Assembly (NCBI RefSeq): GCF_001591585.1
Contig: NZ_BCVE01000004.1
Location: 124,001-188,000, forward strand
Direction: 5' to 3'
DNA length: 64,000 bases
From: Niallia circulans NBRC 13626
GTDB taxonomy: Bacteria > Bacillota > Bacilli > Bacillales > Cytobacillaceae
This document shows, one piece after another, positions 53,373-62,400 of this stretch (within the stretch, counting starts at the first letter, position 1; every line of letters starts with the position of its first letter). The notes beneath the pieces are model-generated. The model searched no databases. It was not told the origin of the DNA and saw nothing but the letters and a program-made list of their open reading frames with translations. A program made the position numbers and the translations under genes.

Positions 53373-53432
53373 ACCCGAACCATTATACAGAGCTGCTAAT
53401 AAAGCTCTTATATAATCGTTCGGGTTTTATTT
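53373..53432 (+). terminator. Long-stem terminator after the YitT paralogue
   Basis: ACCCGAAC (53373-53380) pairs with GTTCGGGT (53418-53425), and the inner ATTATA/TATAAT and AGAGCT/AGCTCT arms extend the stem. TTTATTT follows. Confidence 0.85.
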
Positions 53433-53486
53433 CAAAAAAAAGAAGGTTAGTGGAAAGCAGCCGCAGATGACTCTACTTCGCTTTCC
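53433..53486 (-). terminator. Possible terminator after the two-component genes
   Basis: GGAAAGC (53452-53458) pairs with GCTTTCC (53480-53486); on the minus strand CTTCTTTTTTTT follows 11 bases later. Weak by spacing. The sequence resembles the arms of dispersed Bacillaceae hairpin repeats. Confidence 0.35.
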
Positions 53487-53508
53487 TATTACTTAGCTGG
53501 CAATGAAA

Positions 53509-54153
53509 TCAAATATAATCATTCCGCACCGCATAAATAGCTAATTGTGTTCGATCTCTTAATTCTAATTTTGCTAGAATTTGAGTGATATGATTTTTAA
53601 TCGTTCCAACAGATAATAATAACTCACGGGAAATTTCTTTATTTGTTTTCCCTTGGCCTATTTTTTTGAGAATTTCTATTTCTCGTGTTGTTAACACAAC
53701 TGTCTGATTCAGTTCTTTCTCAGGCAGGTTCTCTTTTTTTAACAGCTTTGGCATTAATTTTGCGGCAACTTGATCATGTATCGACATGCCGCCCGCCAAA
53801 CAACTTTTGATACTATTTACTAAAGTAGTATTATCTGTTGTTTTTAGCAGAAAACCATTCGCCCCTTCTTGAAATACCTTTATTGCATAATCTTCATCAT
53901 TAAAAGTAGTGAGGATAAGTATTTTTATATGTGGAAATTGCTGACGAATTTTTTTCGTCGCTTCCATCCCATCCATAATTGGCATACGAATATCCATTAA
54001 AACAATGTCTACAATTGTTTTTTCTAATAAAAACAACACTTCTTTTCCATTTTCCGCTTCAGCAACGACCTTGATGTCTTCTTCTTGTTCAATAATCATC
54101 TTTAAACCATTTCTAACAATTGCTTGATCCTCCGCAATTAACACGCGAATCAT
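53509..54153 (-). CDS. NarL/FixJ-family response regulator
   Basis: A 214-residue regulator. The receiver domain (about 1-120) has the acid pair in RVLIAEDQAIVRNG, the phospho-acceptor Asp in DIVLMDIRMPIMDG (about 51-64), and switch Thr/Lys in ILILTTFND and GFLLKTT. The LuxR-type DNA-binding domain (about 145-210) has LTTREIEILKKIGQGKTNKE and LSVGTIKNHITQILAKLELR. The ATG at 54153 has GGGAGGAATGAAG before it and overlaps the kinase gene by 41 bases. It is like LnrK of B. subtilis, which induces a linearmycin exporter; by analogy it may control the ABC genes at 47307-50598. Confidence 0.9.
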   Translation of the reverse strand: MIRVLIAEDQAIVRNGLKMIIEQEEDIKVVAEAENGKEVLFLLEKTIVDIVLMDIRMPIMDGMEATKKIRQQFPHIKILILTTFNDEDYAIKVFQEGANGFLLKTTDNTTLVNSIKSCLAGGMSIHDQVAAKLMPKLLKKENLPEKELNQTVVLTTREIEILKKIGQGKTNKEISRELLLSVGTIKNHITQILAKLELRDRTQLAIYAVRNDYI

Positions 54154-55258
54154 CTTCATTCCTCCCAACAGGAATATTTCCTTGCAGGATAAATTCTCCA
54201 TTCGATTGAAGAATCTCTAATTTTCCATGTCTTTCTTCTATTCTTTTTTTCATATTCTCTAAACCAAAACCAAAATGAAAAGGATGCTTATGTATATAGG
54301 GATTTCTGATTTCAAATGTCAAATGCCCAATTGGGGAAACACCTAGTGTAATATGCACAGCTTTCGAACTTCCATACTTCATCGCATTTGTGATACCTTC
54401 CTGTACAGATCGATAGAGGACAGCACTTTGTTTATTACTAAGGTTTGCTTGTAGTACCCCTTGCTTGGTTGTAAAATGGACGTGAATATTGTTTTCACTT
54501 TCCAATTTTTTTATCAGCGTAATAATAGAAGCAATTCCTCTTGGCTCGTCTACTTGTAAAAGACGTACCGCTTTTCTTGTTTCTTCTAAGCTGTCAGCTG
54601 CCATATTTTTCAAAGTTAAATATTGATCCTTTTTCTCCTTAATCCAAAATTGTTCGATTTGCATCATTAATGCAGTCAATTTATGACCAACGGAATCATG
54701 CATCTGTCTAGCAATTAGATTTCTCTCCTCCACTCTTGCTGCATGCTCATTATAGTAAGATTGTCTTTTCTGTATCCGATAATCATTTAGTAAAGATTCA
54801 TATGTATTTCTTATTTGGCGATAATCCCCCTCCAGCTCATTTACATGAATAAGTAAATAGGAAATTAACAGAAGAAAACTTATCCAAACCAAAGCTAAAT
54901 AGGGAAACATTATAATAACTATTGCAGCATTGATTAAAAGAAACAAGCTAATGACAATACGAAACAAATTAGTTGATATATAAGTACTCATTACTATCAT
55001 AAAATACAAAAGCATTAGTAATAGATAGCTATATAACTCTCTTCCTACTGTAAAGAGGACTATTTCAAGCATAACAATGATAGTAAGAAACGGTATGCTT
55101 TTTCTTTTAAATACAGGCACGAGAAAATAGAATCCTATAATAATAGAAAACAGAAATAAGTGCATAGCAAAATGCCAAGCATCAATGTTATATGCTTGAT
55201 ATAAAGTGCCCAAACATAAAAAAACCAGAACCACTATTTTTATCGAAAAGTCCTTCAT
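54113..55258 (-). CDS. Sensor histidine kinase (HisKA_3 family)
   Basis: A 381-residue membrane kinase. Five or six helices occupy about residues 5-140, with almost no extracytoplasmic loop, so it is an intramembrane-sensing type. A coiled linker follows (about 140-180). The dimerisation/phospho-acceptor motif is LIARQMHDSVGHKLTALMMQ (about 183-202), His in MHDSVGH. The ATPase domain has SVQEGITNAMKYGSSKAVHI (N box, about 290-309) and HFGFGLENMKKRIEERHG (G box). The start at 55258 (MKDFSIKIV) has GGGAGAAAC before it. The 3' end overlaps the regulator gene. LnrJ of B. subtilis has the same topology. Confidence 0.88.
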   Translation of the reverse strand: MKDFSIKIVVLVFLCLGTLYQAYNIDAWHFAMHLFLFSIIIGFYFLVPVFKRKSIPFLTIIVMLEIVLFTVGRELYSYLLLMLLYFMIVMSTYISTNLFRIVISLFLLINAAIVIIMFPYLALVWISFLLLISYLLIHVNELEGDYRQIRNTYESLLNDYRIQKRQSYYNEHAARVEERNLIARQMHDSVGHKLTALMMQIEQFWIKEKKDQYLTLKNMAADSLEETRKAVRLLQVDEPRGIASIITLIKKLESENNIHVHFTTKQGVLQANLSNKQSAVLYRSVQEGITNAMKYGSSKAVHITLGVSPIGHLTFEIRNPYIHKHPFHFGFGLENMKKRIEERHGKLEILQSNGEFILQGNIPVGRNEDDSRVNCGGSSNC

Positions 55259-55340
55259 TGTTTCTCCCTTTTCTCCTTGATCTTCTTTATAAAAAAGCTT
55301 GTAAAAGATACCTCTTCTACAAGCCTCTTGATCGTTTCTA

Positions 55341-55679
55341 TTAAATGCTGTATCCAATCGCTAACACAAGCGCAAAAGAAACTACCAATAAAATCCACAG
55401 CGTTTTTGTATTTTCGGATTTTTTCGTGCGAATAAGTACCATTTCAAGCATACCGATAACCCAAATGCCTACAAGCATCTTAATTGTATGCATGAAATCC
55501 ATCCCTGTTTTGGCAATTAAGCCAATTCCAGAACCAATAATCAGAATATACACTACCCGTAACACCATATGTACGATTTTACTTCCCTTTTCTTTTCCTG
55601 CTTTATGTAAACCGAATGACAAGGCAAATAGAATTAGCCCAATAATCCATGTCAGTACATGAGCATCTGTTGAACTCAT
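55341..55679 (-). CDS. yisL: UPF0344 membrane protein YisL
   Basis: A 112-residue protein with four hydrophobic helices (about 8-22, 38-58, 66-84 and 93-110) and few charged residues outside two short basic loops (HKAGKEKGSK and RTKKSENTK). It matches B. subtilis YisL in size and topology and lies beside yisK as there. Function unknown. AAAAGGAGGGGATCT precedes the ATG. It is 82 bases before the start of the histidine kinase gene on the same strand, so read-through into the two-component pair is possible. Confidence 0.88.
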   Translation of the reverse strand: MSSTDAHVLTWIIGLILFALSFGLHKAGKEKGSKIVHMVLRVVYILIIGSGIGLIAKTGMDFMHTIKMLVGIWVIGMLEMVLIRTKKSENTKTLWILLVVSFALVLAIGYSI

Positions 55680-55744
55680 ATAGATCCCCTCCTTTTCTCC
55701 ATTATTTTACCATAGATTACTTTAATCCCTCTATTTTCGACTTA

Positions 55745-56650
55745 TTATTCCTCAGCTGCTACTTGATTTATTAAGGTACCAATTCCTTCCACCGATATTT
55801 CAATGCTATCCCCTGCCTTTAAGAAGCGTGGTGGGTTAAAACCTTTCCCAACTCCTGCAGGTGTTCCTGTGGCAATAATATCTCCAGGCTCTAACGTCAT
55901 CCCTTTAGACAATACACTTATTACTTCTTCGATTGGAAAAATAAAATGCTTTGTATTGGATTGTTGTCTTATTTCTCCATTTACTTTAGTAGTAATATTT
56001 AATTCATTCGGGTTGGGAATACTATCCTTTGTTACAATCCATGGTCCAATTGGCGCCGTCGTGTCTAAACTTTTTCCTATAAAAAATTGTTTGTGTTTCT
56101 TCTGTAGATCTCTAGCGGTGATATCATTTAAGATGGTATAGCCAAATATATAATCCAATGCCTTCTCTTTCTTAATTCCTTTTCCTTTTTTTCCAATAAT
56201 AACAGCTAGTTCGCCTTCATAATCAAGCTGCTCTGTTACTTGTTTATGTTCCATAATATTCTCCATATGGCCAATAACCGTGGTGGGAGCTTTCGTAAAA
56301 ATCATCACATGCTCAGGAATGTCCGCTTTACTTCCCATTTCTATTGCGTGTTCTTCGTAATTTTTGCCAACACAAAAGATATTTTTTCGCGGTCTAGGAA
56401 TCGGTGCTAGAAACTTCACTTTTTCCATTGGTATATAAAGATTTGTGCTATCATAATGCTCTTCTGCCCAATGCATTAAACTTTCTACCTTGTTCATGAA
56501 TCCTTCTTGTTCTATACATTTAATAAGATCTTCTGGATACGGTCTTCTTCCCGTATGCTTTTCCTCTGCATCATTTAAAGGTAAAACTCTCTTTTCCCCT
56601 ACTACTCCAATAAAAACTTTATTCTTCCACGCAACCGTTGCAAGCTTCAT
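55745..56650 (-). CDS. yisK: Fumarylacetoacetate-hydrolase-family protein YisK
   Basis: A 301-residue enzyme of the FAH superfamily. The fold's metal-binding acids are in QLDYEGELAVIIGKKGKGI (about 140-158) and the following TILNDITARDLQ (about 173-184). The catalytic region FFIGKSLDTTAPIGPWIVTK (about 189-208) and the C-terminal GDIIATGTPAGVGKGFNPPR (about 258-277) are intact. B. subtilis YisK is its counterpart by sequence and position; I recall it reported to act on oxaloacetate and to associate with the Mbl cell-shape protein, which cannot be checked here. The ATG at 56650 follows GGGGGATTAATCT. The gerP operon is divergent from it. Confidence 0.9.
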   Translation of the reverse strand: MKLATVAWKNKVFIGVVGEKRVLPLNDAEEKHTGRRPYPEDLIKCIEQEGFMNKVESLMHWAEEHYDSTNLYIPMEKVKFLAPIPRPRKNIFCVGKNYEEHAIEMGSKADIPEHVMIFTKAPTTVIGHMENIMEHKQVTEQLDYEGELAVIIGKKGKGIKKEKALDYIFGYTILNDITARDLQKKHKQFFIGKSLDTTAPIGPWIVTKDSIPNPNELNITTKVNGEIRQQSNTKHFIFPIEEVISVLSKGMTLEPGDIIATGTPAGVGKGFNPPRFLKAGDSIEISVEGIGTLINQVAAEE

Positions 56651-56883
56651 AGATTAATCCCCCTATAATATCATTATATACATTAGAACATTTAAGAAAA
56701 TTATAAACTTTCTCAAAAATTTTTCCAAATAAAATTCCCCCCCTCCATTCTTAGCGTTTCTAAAACAAAAAATCGCTATTTATAACAGTGAATTAACTCC
56801 TATTCCTTTTTCTTGTCATAGTACAATCATTCAAAAGAATATGTTAGTTAAGAATAGTATGAAGCTATCTAGGTGAATGTATC

Positions 56884-56909
56884 ACCTAATCCGTTATTTT
56901 CCATAGTAT
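56884..56909 (+). promoter_or_regulatory. Candidate sigma-K promoter of gerP
   Basis: AC (56884-56885), 16 bases, then CATAGTAT (56902-56909) fits the sigma-K pattern AC-N16-CATANNNTA. It ends 31 bases before gerPA. gerP is transcribed in the mother cell late in sporulation in B. subtilis and B. cereus. Confidence 0.6.
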
Positions 56910-56940
56910 GTATAAGAATATTGTATAAAGGATGTTGTAT

Positions 56941-57162
56941 ATGCCAGCAATTGTTGGAGTAGCTCAAGTTATATCCGTTGGGGGTAGCTCTATTTTTAAT
57001 ATTGGCGATGTATACAAAATGATGCCTATCTCTAATGCGAAAACCTTTTCTGGATCAGGCTCTTTTAATACAGGGGATGGATTAAAGATTACCAACTACC
57101 GTAGTTCTACCAATACGTATGATAACGATGGATTGGATCAGCCAATTGCTGCGAATGCGTAA
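56941..57162 (+). CDS. gerPA: Spore germination coat protein GerPA
   Basis: A 73-residue protein of the GerPA/GerPF family: MPAIVGVAQVISVGGSSIFN, then NIGDVYKMMPISNAKTFSGS, SFNTGD and a LDQPIAANA end. The ATG at 56941 has AAAGGATG seven bases before it; the in-frame ATG at 56932 lies too close. In Bacillus, gerP products are coat proteins that let small germinants pass the coat to reach inner-membrane receptors; mutants germinate slowly. First gene of the operon, 24 bases before gerPB. Confidence 0.93.
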   Translation: MPAIVGVAQVISVGGSSIFNIGDVYKMMPISNAKTFSGSGSFNTGDGLKITNYRSSTNTYDNDGLDQPIAANA

Positions 57163-57186
57163 TTAGACTAAAAGGTGATGTGTCTA

Positions 57187-57426
57187 ATGAATTATTTTAT
57201 CCAACAATCTATAACCATAAATTCAATTAAAATCGGGGGGATTTCTAACTCTTCTGTATTACAGATAGGCAGTGCTGGAATTATTAAACCTGCCTCATAC
57301 TTATATAATACGGGAGGATTTACAGAATCAGCTCCTGAACTTCAACCAGAAGAACCTGGAATGGATGTAGCAGATGAAGATACCGTTTTCTCACCTGCTG
57401 TTCCCTTGCAATCTCCTCGAAGATAG
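57187..57426 (+). CDS. gerPB: Spore germination coat protein GerPB
   Basis: A 79-residue protein starting MNYFIQQSITINSIKIGGIS, with NSSVLQIGSAGIIKPASYLY (about 21-40), the short hydrophobic repeat typical of GerPB, and a proline- and glutamate-rich C-terminus (PELQPEEPGMDVADEDT). AAAGGTGATG lies before the ATG at 57187; the start at 57175 overlaps that site. The internal IxIGGISNSSVLQIGSAG pattern recurs in GerPD and GerPE, so these share a small beta-repeat unit. Confidence 0.9.
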   Translation: MNYFIQQSITINSIKIGGISNSSVLQIGSAGIIKPASYLYNTGGFTESAPELQPEEPGMDVADEDTVFSPAVPLQSPRR

Positions 57427-57462
57427 GAAGGATTTGCAATAAGGAAAAAAGGGGGGATAGAA

Positions 57463-58098
57463 ATGTCTTATGATTTTTATCAATACAGTGAAAATATGCG
57501 TCATTATTTACAATTGCTTGAAAAAAGGATTAAAGATTTAGAAGCACAGGTTGCCAATCTTACGAATGAGGTTACGGCAATCAGCGAAAAGCCAACTGTC
57601 CATATTGATCGTATCGATTACAGCTTTGACCAATTAAAAGTGGAAACGTTAGAAGGAACCTTGAATATCGGACTTAATCCTGAAGACTTAAGCAACATTG
57701 AAGAACTTGCCATTAATCCAAATTCACCAACCCAACAGCCTCAGGCCCCTTTCTATCCACCCATTGATCCTAAGCAGATGATGAATCGATCCATGGATAT
57801 AGAAGAGGTCATGCATCAATTTATTCAATTAGAATTGCCAGAAATCATTCGGCAAAAGCAATTAGAACTTAATATGCCCGAAGAGGAATCCTATGTCACC
57901 TTTATTCAAGAGGATATTACAAAGCAATTACCAACAAGGATTCAATATTATTTACAACAAAATACTAACCGTAAGCAAAGCGGCAGCACTTTATCTAATG
58001 AAGCAATTATCAACGCTTTAAAGGAAGAAATGGAAAATGGAGTTCATTTATTTTTAAGTCATATACCAGATAACATGAAAGGAAGTGGAAAAGAGTGA
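57463..58098 (+). CDS. gerPC: Spore germination protein GerPC
   Basis: A 211-residue protein. An N-terminal coiled coil (about 10-45: LQLLEKRIKDLEAQVANLTN) is followed by VHIDRIDYSFDQLKVETLEG and LNIGLNPEDLSNIEEL, a linker rich in proline and glutamine (NSPTQQPQAPFYPP), and a helical C-terminal half. This matches GerPC, the largest gerP product, with a coiled coil thought to hold the others together in the coat. AAGGGGGGATAG precedes the ATG. Its stop overlaps the gerPD start (GTGA). Confidence 0.92.
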   Translation: MSYDFYQYSENMRHYLQLLEKRIKDLEAQVANLTNEVTAISEKPTVHIDRIDYSFDQLKVETLEGTLNIGLNPEDLSNIEELAINPNSPTQQPQAPFYPPIDPKQMMNRSMDIEEVMHQFIQLELPEIIRQKQLELNMPEEESYVTFIQEDITKQLPTRIQYYLQQNTNRKQSGSTLSNEAIINALKEEMENGVHLFLSHIPDNMKGSGKE

Positions 58099-58274
58099 AT
58101 TTTCAAGTATATAATCGAGAGCTTCAAGTAGGTAGAATTGATATTATAGGGGTTGCCAGCTCCTCTATTTGCTTAATAGGAGATACACAAACGATTCAAT
58201 TAGCCTCCACCTTCGATACACCAGCCGAATCTTTAATTATTGGCCCTTTTGTTCCACTGCATCCAAAAATTTAA
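58095..58274 (+). CDS. gerPD: Spore germination coat protein GerPD
   Basis: A 59-residue protein starting with GTG at 58095, which overlaps the gerPC stop codon by four bases. It reads (M)NFQVYNRELQVGRIDIIG, then VASSSICLIGDTQTIQLAST and ESLIIGPFVPLHPKI. Size and sequence fit B. subtilis GerPD. It contains the same I-x-x-I-G-V-A-S-S-S-x-x-x-I-G-D unit as GerPB and GerPE. GGAAGTGGAA serves as a ribosome site. The gene is followed two bases later by gerPE. Confidence 0.9.
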   Translation: MNFQVYNRELQVGRIDIIGVASSSICLIGDTQTIQLASTFDTPAESLIIGPFVPLHPKI

Positions 58275-58276
58275 CT

Positions 58277-58789
58277 ATGTTACAGCGTACATCTGTTGTT
58301 GATTTAATCACTATTAATACCGTATCCTTTTCCTCCATTGTAGAAATCGGAGATGCAACTTACCATCAATCTGCCTCTAGGGCATTAGCAGTCCAAAGAC
58401 AAAAAGAGTTCTTTTATGGTTCGGAAACAGAATATGAAGACTATTCTGTGTTTACAGAACCCATTCCCTTACTTCCTATTATCGAAAATGTAACATGTCA
58501 TTTTGAAAATAGGAAACCGATCATTAAAGTAAATCATATAAATATTATTGGAATATCTTCTGCCTCCTTATTACAAGTAGGCAATTGCCGTCATCTATAT
58601 GCAGAAGCAAGAATTAAACATATCCGGCAAATAGAGCAACCACTTGCAGCGGAAACAGAAAATAATTTGATCCAATTAAATGAGCCTAGTCAATTTAATA
58701 CTACAACCCCTGAAAGCCCTATTTCCATTACTGGCACAAATCTTATAGGAACTCCTTTTTCTAATAACACAGAAACAAGTCTAGAATAA
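58277..58789 (+). CDS. gerPE: Spore germination coat protein GerPE
   Basis: A 170-residue protein starting MLQRTSVVDLITINTVSFSS at 58277, two bases after the gerPD stop. The frame upstream to 58169 overlaps gerPD and was rejected. Two copies of the small unit appear: ITINTVSFSSIVEIGDAT (about 11-28) and INIIGISSASLLQVGNCR (about 92-109). The core matches GerPE of other Bacillus, about 120-130 residues; a C-terminal tail of 40 or more residues rich in Asn, Thr, Ser and Pro (NEPSQFNTTTPESPISITG) is extra. Part of the gerP coat complex. Confidence 0.9.
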   Translation: MLQRTSVVDLITINTVSFSSIVEIGDATYHQSASRALAVQRQKEFFYGSETEYEDYSVFTEPIPLLPIIENVTCHFENRKPIIKVNHINIIGISSASLLQVGNCRHLYAEARIKHIRQIEQPLAAETENNLIQLNEPSQFNTTTPESPISITGTNLIGTPFSNNTETSLE

Positions 58790-58871
58790 TAGAAAGAGGA
58801 AGATAAAAATTTTTTCGAGAAGAATATTTTAATATCAGATTAGAATAGATACCACAAAAGGAGGTTAAAAA

Positions 58872-59090
58872 ATGCCTGCAATTGTAGGACCAGTACAAAT
58901 TGTTAACGTAGGAGAAGGAATTGTGCAATTTGGGGATTCATTATTTATTTCTCCCAAAGGAAATTCAAAGGCAACCTTAGGCTCTGGTACCTCCAATACG
59001 GGAGCATTTATTATAACAAATAATGGATTAAACGCTAGTAACTATATAGATACTAGTTTACTTGATCAACCAGTTGTTGCAAATAACTAG
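58872..59090 (+). CDS. gerPF: Spore germination coat protein GerPF, copy 1
   Basis: A 72-residue protein: MPAIVGPVQIVNVGEGIVQF, GDSLFISPKGNSKATLGSG and LDQPVVANN at the end. AAAGGAGG precedes the ATG. It is a paralogue of GerPA (same start MPAIVG and similar end). A near copy follows 54 bases after its stop. In B. subtilis and B. cereus the operon has one gerPF. Confidence 0.9.
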   Translation: MPAIVGPVQIVNVGEGIVQFGDSLFISPKGNSKATLGSGTSNTGAFIITNNGLNASNYIDTSLLDQPVVANN

Positions 59091-59144
59091 CTGCTAAGTC
59101 CCTTTCATTCGAGAGTTCATATATTTTTCAAGGAGGAAAGAATT

Positions 59145-59363
59145 ATGCCTGCTATAATAGGTCCGATTCAAATTGTTAACACGGGAGAGGGAATTGTACA
59201 ATTTGGAGATTCCCTATTTATTTCTCCAAAGGACAATGCAAAATCAACAATAGGTTCAGGTACTGGAAATAATGGTGCATTTGTAATTACTAATAATGCA
59301 GTCAATTCCAGTAATTATACAGATAGCAGCGGGATTGATCAGCCTATATCCGGTAATAATTAA
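59145..59363 (+). CDS. Spore germination coat protein GerPF, copy 2
   Basis: A 72-residue protein: MPAIIGPIQIVNTGEGIVQF, GDSLFISPKDNAKSTIGSG, and IDQPISGNN. It is colinear with copy 1, about 70 per cent identical by eye and of equal length, so it is a tandem duplication, with each copy having its own ribosome site (AAGGAGGAAAG here). Both frames are intact, so both are probably made. The operon ends here with the hairpin at 59395-59427. Confidence 0.9.
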   Translation: MPAIIGPIQIVNTGEGIVQFGDSLFISPKDNAKSTIGSGTGNNGAFVITNNAVNSSNYTDSSGIDQPISGNN

Positions 59364-59394
59364 TAAATATTCTCCTCTGTTTTCTACATTAATT

Positions 59395-59427
59395 TGGCCT
59401 CCCACAATTTTTGCGGGGGCCATTTTA
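59395..59427 (+). terminator. Terminator of the gerP operon
   Basis: TGGCCTCCC and GGGGGCCA pair with one bulge, followed by TTTTAT. It lies 31 bases after copy 2 of gerPF. Confidence 0.7.
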
Positions 59428-59449
59428 TACGACTATGACACGAGAATTT

Positions 59450-62400
59450 TTACAACTTTAACACATGTGCACCATCAAAGAAGAATAAGTATTTCTCTTC
59501 TATTTTTCGCTTTAAGATTTTTTCCAATGCTTCTGTATAAAGCTCTATTTGCACTTTATAGCGTGATTCTAATATTGGTTTTGCTTCTTCATATCCACTC
59601 TTATAACGACCAGATATTGTGTCTGTTTTATAATCAAGCAATACAGTACCTAAGTCATCTTCAAAGAATACATCAATAATTCCTTGAATGAGAACAGGCT
59701 CTTCTTCTCCCTGCCAATCTGCATATACTCGGCTTGCTGGATAGGCAATATTAAAAGGAATTTCTCGTACAAGCTTTGGTGCCTGCTGCATTCTTTTTCC
59801 TAAAGGTGATTGGAAAAAGGATAAAATAGAAGAAATATCAATAACTTCGGCCTGCTCAGTCGTTAATAGTTCTTTTTTGACCATCTCTTCTAATAATTGC
59901 TTTAGACCAGCTGCCGTAACTTCTGCCTTTACATCTACATGCTGCATAACCATATGCATAGCTGTTCCGATTTCTGCTGGGCTTAATTTTTTTTCCTGCA
60001 TGAATTTCGGTCGATTCCAGACCGTTTGCTTCCATTTTTCAGCAAGGTCTGTCCCACTTTGAGCATCCCGCAGTTCTCCTTGGCGCTTCAATTCGGATAC
60101 AGACTGCTTAGAGCGATGAGAGGTGCTTTCCTTAGAAGAATAGGACCATGCGAAAGTTCTCTTAATGTCTTCTTTATAAGCAGAGAAACGATCCATTCGC
60201 TTTCCTTCCGATACTATTTCAAGCCATTCATTTTCTTTATTTTCTTCCTCCACCGATCGGTTTAGAAGCTCCTCTTTTTGAAGAATTTTCACTTCCCAAT
60301 TAGATGGATGAAAAGAAATTTCCTCTTTTTCCCTCCAACTTTCTAAATGAATCCATTTGTTGTCACGATGTCTCACTAATGCTGGACCGATCCAATCTAA
60401 GTATGACTTCGCTTGGGCACGATCAAACTCATTTAAAAGCCAATTGGAATGTTCTGCGATTTGGGACCATTTCTGTTTTGCCTTTTCTATATCCTTCACC
60501 GCACCTATTAAAATCAGCTTTTCCTTTGCTCTAGTTAATGCAACATATAAGACGCGCATCTCCTCTGCCAGCAACTCCATCTTTTTCTTTTTAGCAAATG
60601 CAATTTGCGGGAGGGACGGATAAGATATTCGCTTTTTTGCATCAATATATTTCGTAGCAAAACCTAAATCCTTATCCAATAAAAAGTTCTTTCTTAAATC
60701 CATTGTATTGAAATTACGGCCCAATCCTGCCATAAATACAAATGGGAACTCTAAACCTTTACTGCTGTGAATTGTCATAATTCGAATAACATCTTCTTGT
60801 TCGGTTAAAGCTCTTGCAGCACCTAAATCATTGCCGCGGTCCCTCATTCTCTCTACAAAACGAAGGAAGCGGAATAACCCGCGAAACGATGTTTCTTCAT
60901 ATTGCCGAGCCCTGTCATAAAGTGCACGCAAATTTGCCTGACGCTGATTTCCTGCTGGTAATCCCCCCACAAAATCATAGAAATATGTTTCCCGATAAAG
61001 CTTCCAAATTAGTTCAGATAACGCCCCTCTTCTTGCTTCAGCGCGCCAATCTGCAAATTTATCAAAGAACGGTCTTATTTTTGCATACAAAGCTTCTTCT
61101 TTCTGATTATTGGATTGAATAAAAGCTTGAATAGCTTCATAAAAAGCTCCTTGTTTCTTGGCAATCCGCAGCTTACTTAATTCCTCTTCCGTTAATCCCA
61201 CAATAGGAGAGCGAAGAACTGAAGCAAGCGGAATATCTTGATATGGATTATCGATAATCTTTAGTAAAGACATCATGATATCTACTTCTGTGGATTCAAA
61301 ATAGCCTGTTGTTAAATTCGCATAGGTCGGGATATTATACTGCTTTAATTCTTCCATTATTTGCGGAGCCCATGTCATAGACCGCAATAAGATGACCATA
61401 TCCTTATAACGAATTGGTCGATATGCTTTTTGTTTTGCGTCATATACCTCTTGGTTTGTTTCAAATAATTCTTTTACCTTTTCAGCAATTACTCTTGCTT
61501 CCAATTGTGATTGTTCCAGTTCTGCTGCATCAAGTCCCGTTGACTCTCCGTCCATCTCCATGTCTTCACTTGACTCAGCACGCTGATTTACTAATGCAAC
61601 CTCAATCGGATAAGGAGTTTCTTCTGGATAACTTGCACCTAGCTTTAATTCTGCGCTTTCATCGTATTCGATTTCGCCTACTTTTACACCCATAATTTGC
61701 TTGAAGAGAAAGTTGGTTCCTTCTAAAACTTCTTTTCTACTGCGAAAATTTTTCGCTAAATCGATTTTATAACCAGCATCTTCCCGTTCTTGAAACCGAA
61801 GATATTTCGCTAAGAATAGATTAGGCTCTGCTAATCGGAAGCGATAAATACTTTGTTTTACATCGCCAACCATAAACAGATTTCCTTCCGATTCACTATC
61901 CTTTGTTACTAGCTTTAAAATAGATTCCTGCACTAAATTTACATCCTGATACTCATCGATAAGCACTTCTTTAAACTGATTTCGATAAAACCATGCTGCT
62001 TCTGATGGAATAAGCTCCGTATTGGTTTCCTCGGGTTGACTTAAGATAGCTAAACAAAAGTGCTCTAAATCAGCAAAGTCCACTAACCCTTTATCCATTT
62101 TTATTTGTTGGAATCTTTGCCCAAAGGCCTCCACTAGATAAACAAGTGTCTCCACATGTGGCTTCATCGCCGCCATATCCTTTAAGAAGCTCTGTGGTTT
62201 TCTTGTAAAAAGATCGCTTTGCATTTCTTGCAATATTTTTTTGGCACGATCTCTGATTCTTTGTCCCTCTTCCACTAGCGCTGGATCATATTCGTCTCCT
62301 TTGCATGGTTTTGCCCGTGAAAATTTCAATGACTGCATGGCCTCATATAAAGTTTCCCAGGAATGTGCCTTTGCCTTTTCTAAAATAGACACTAATTCTA

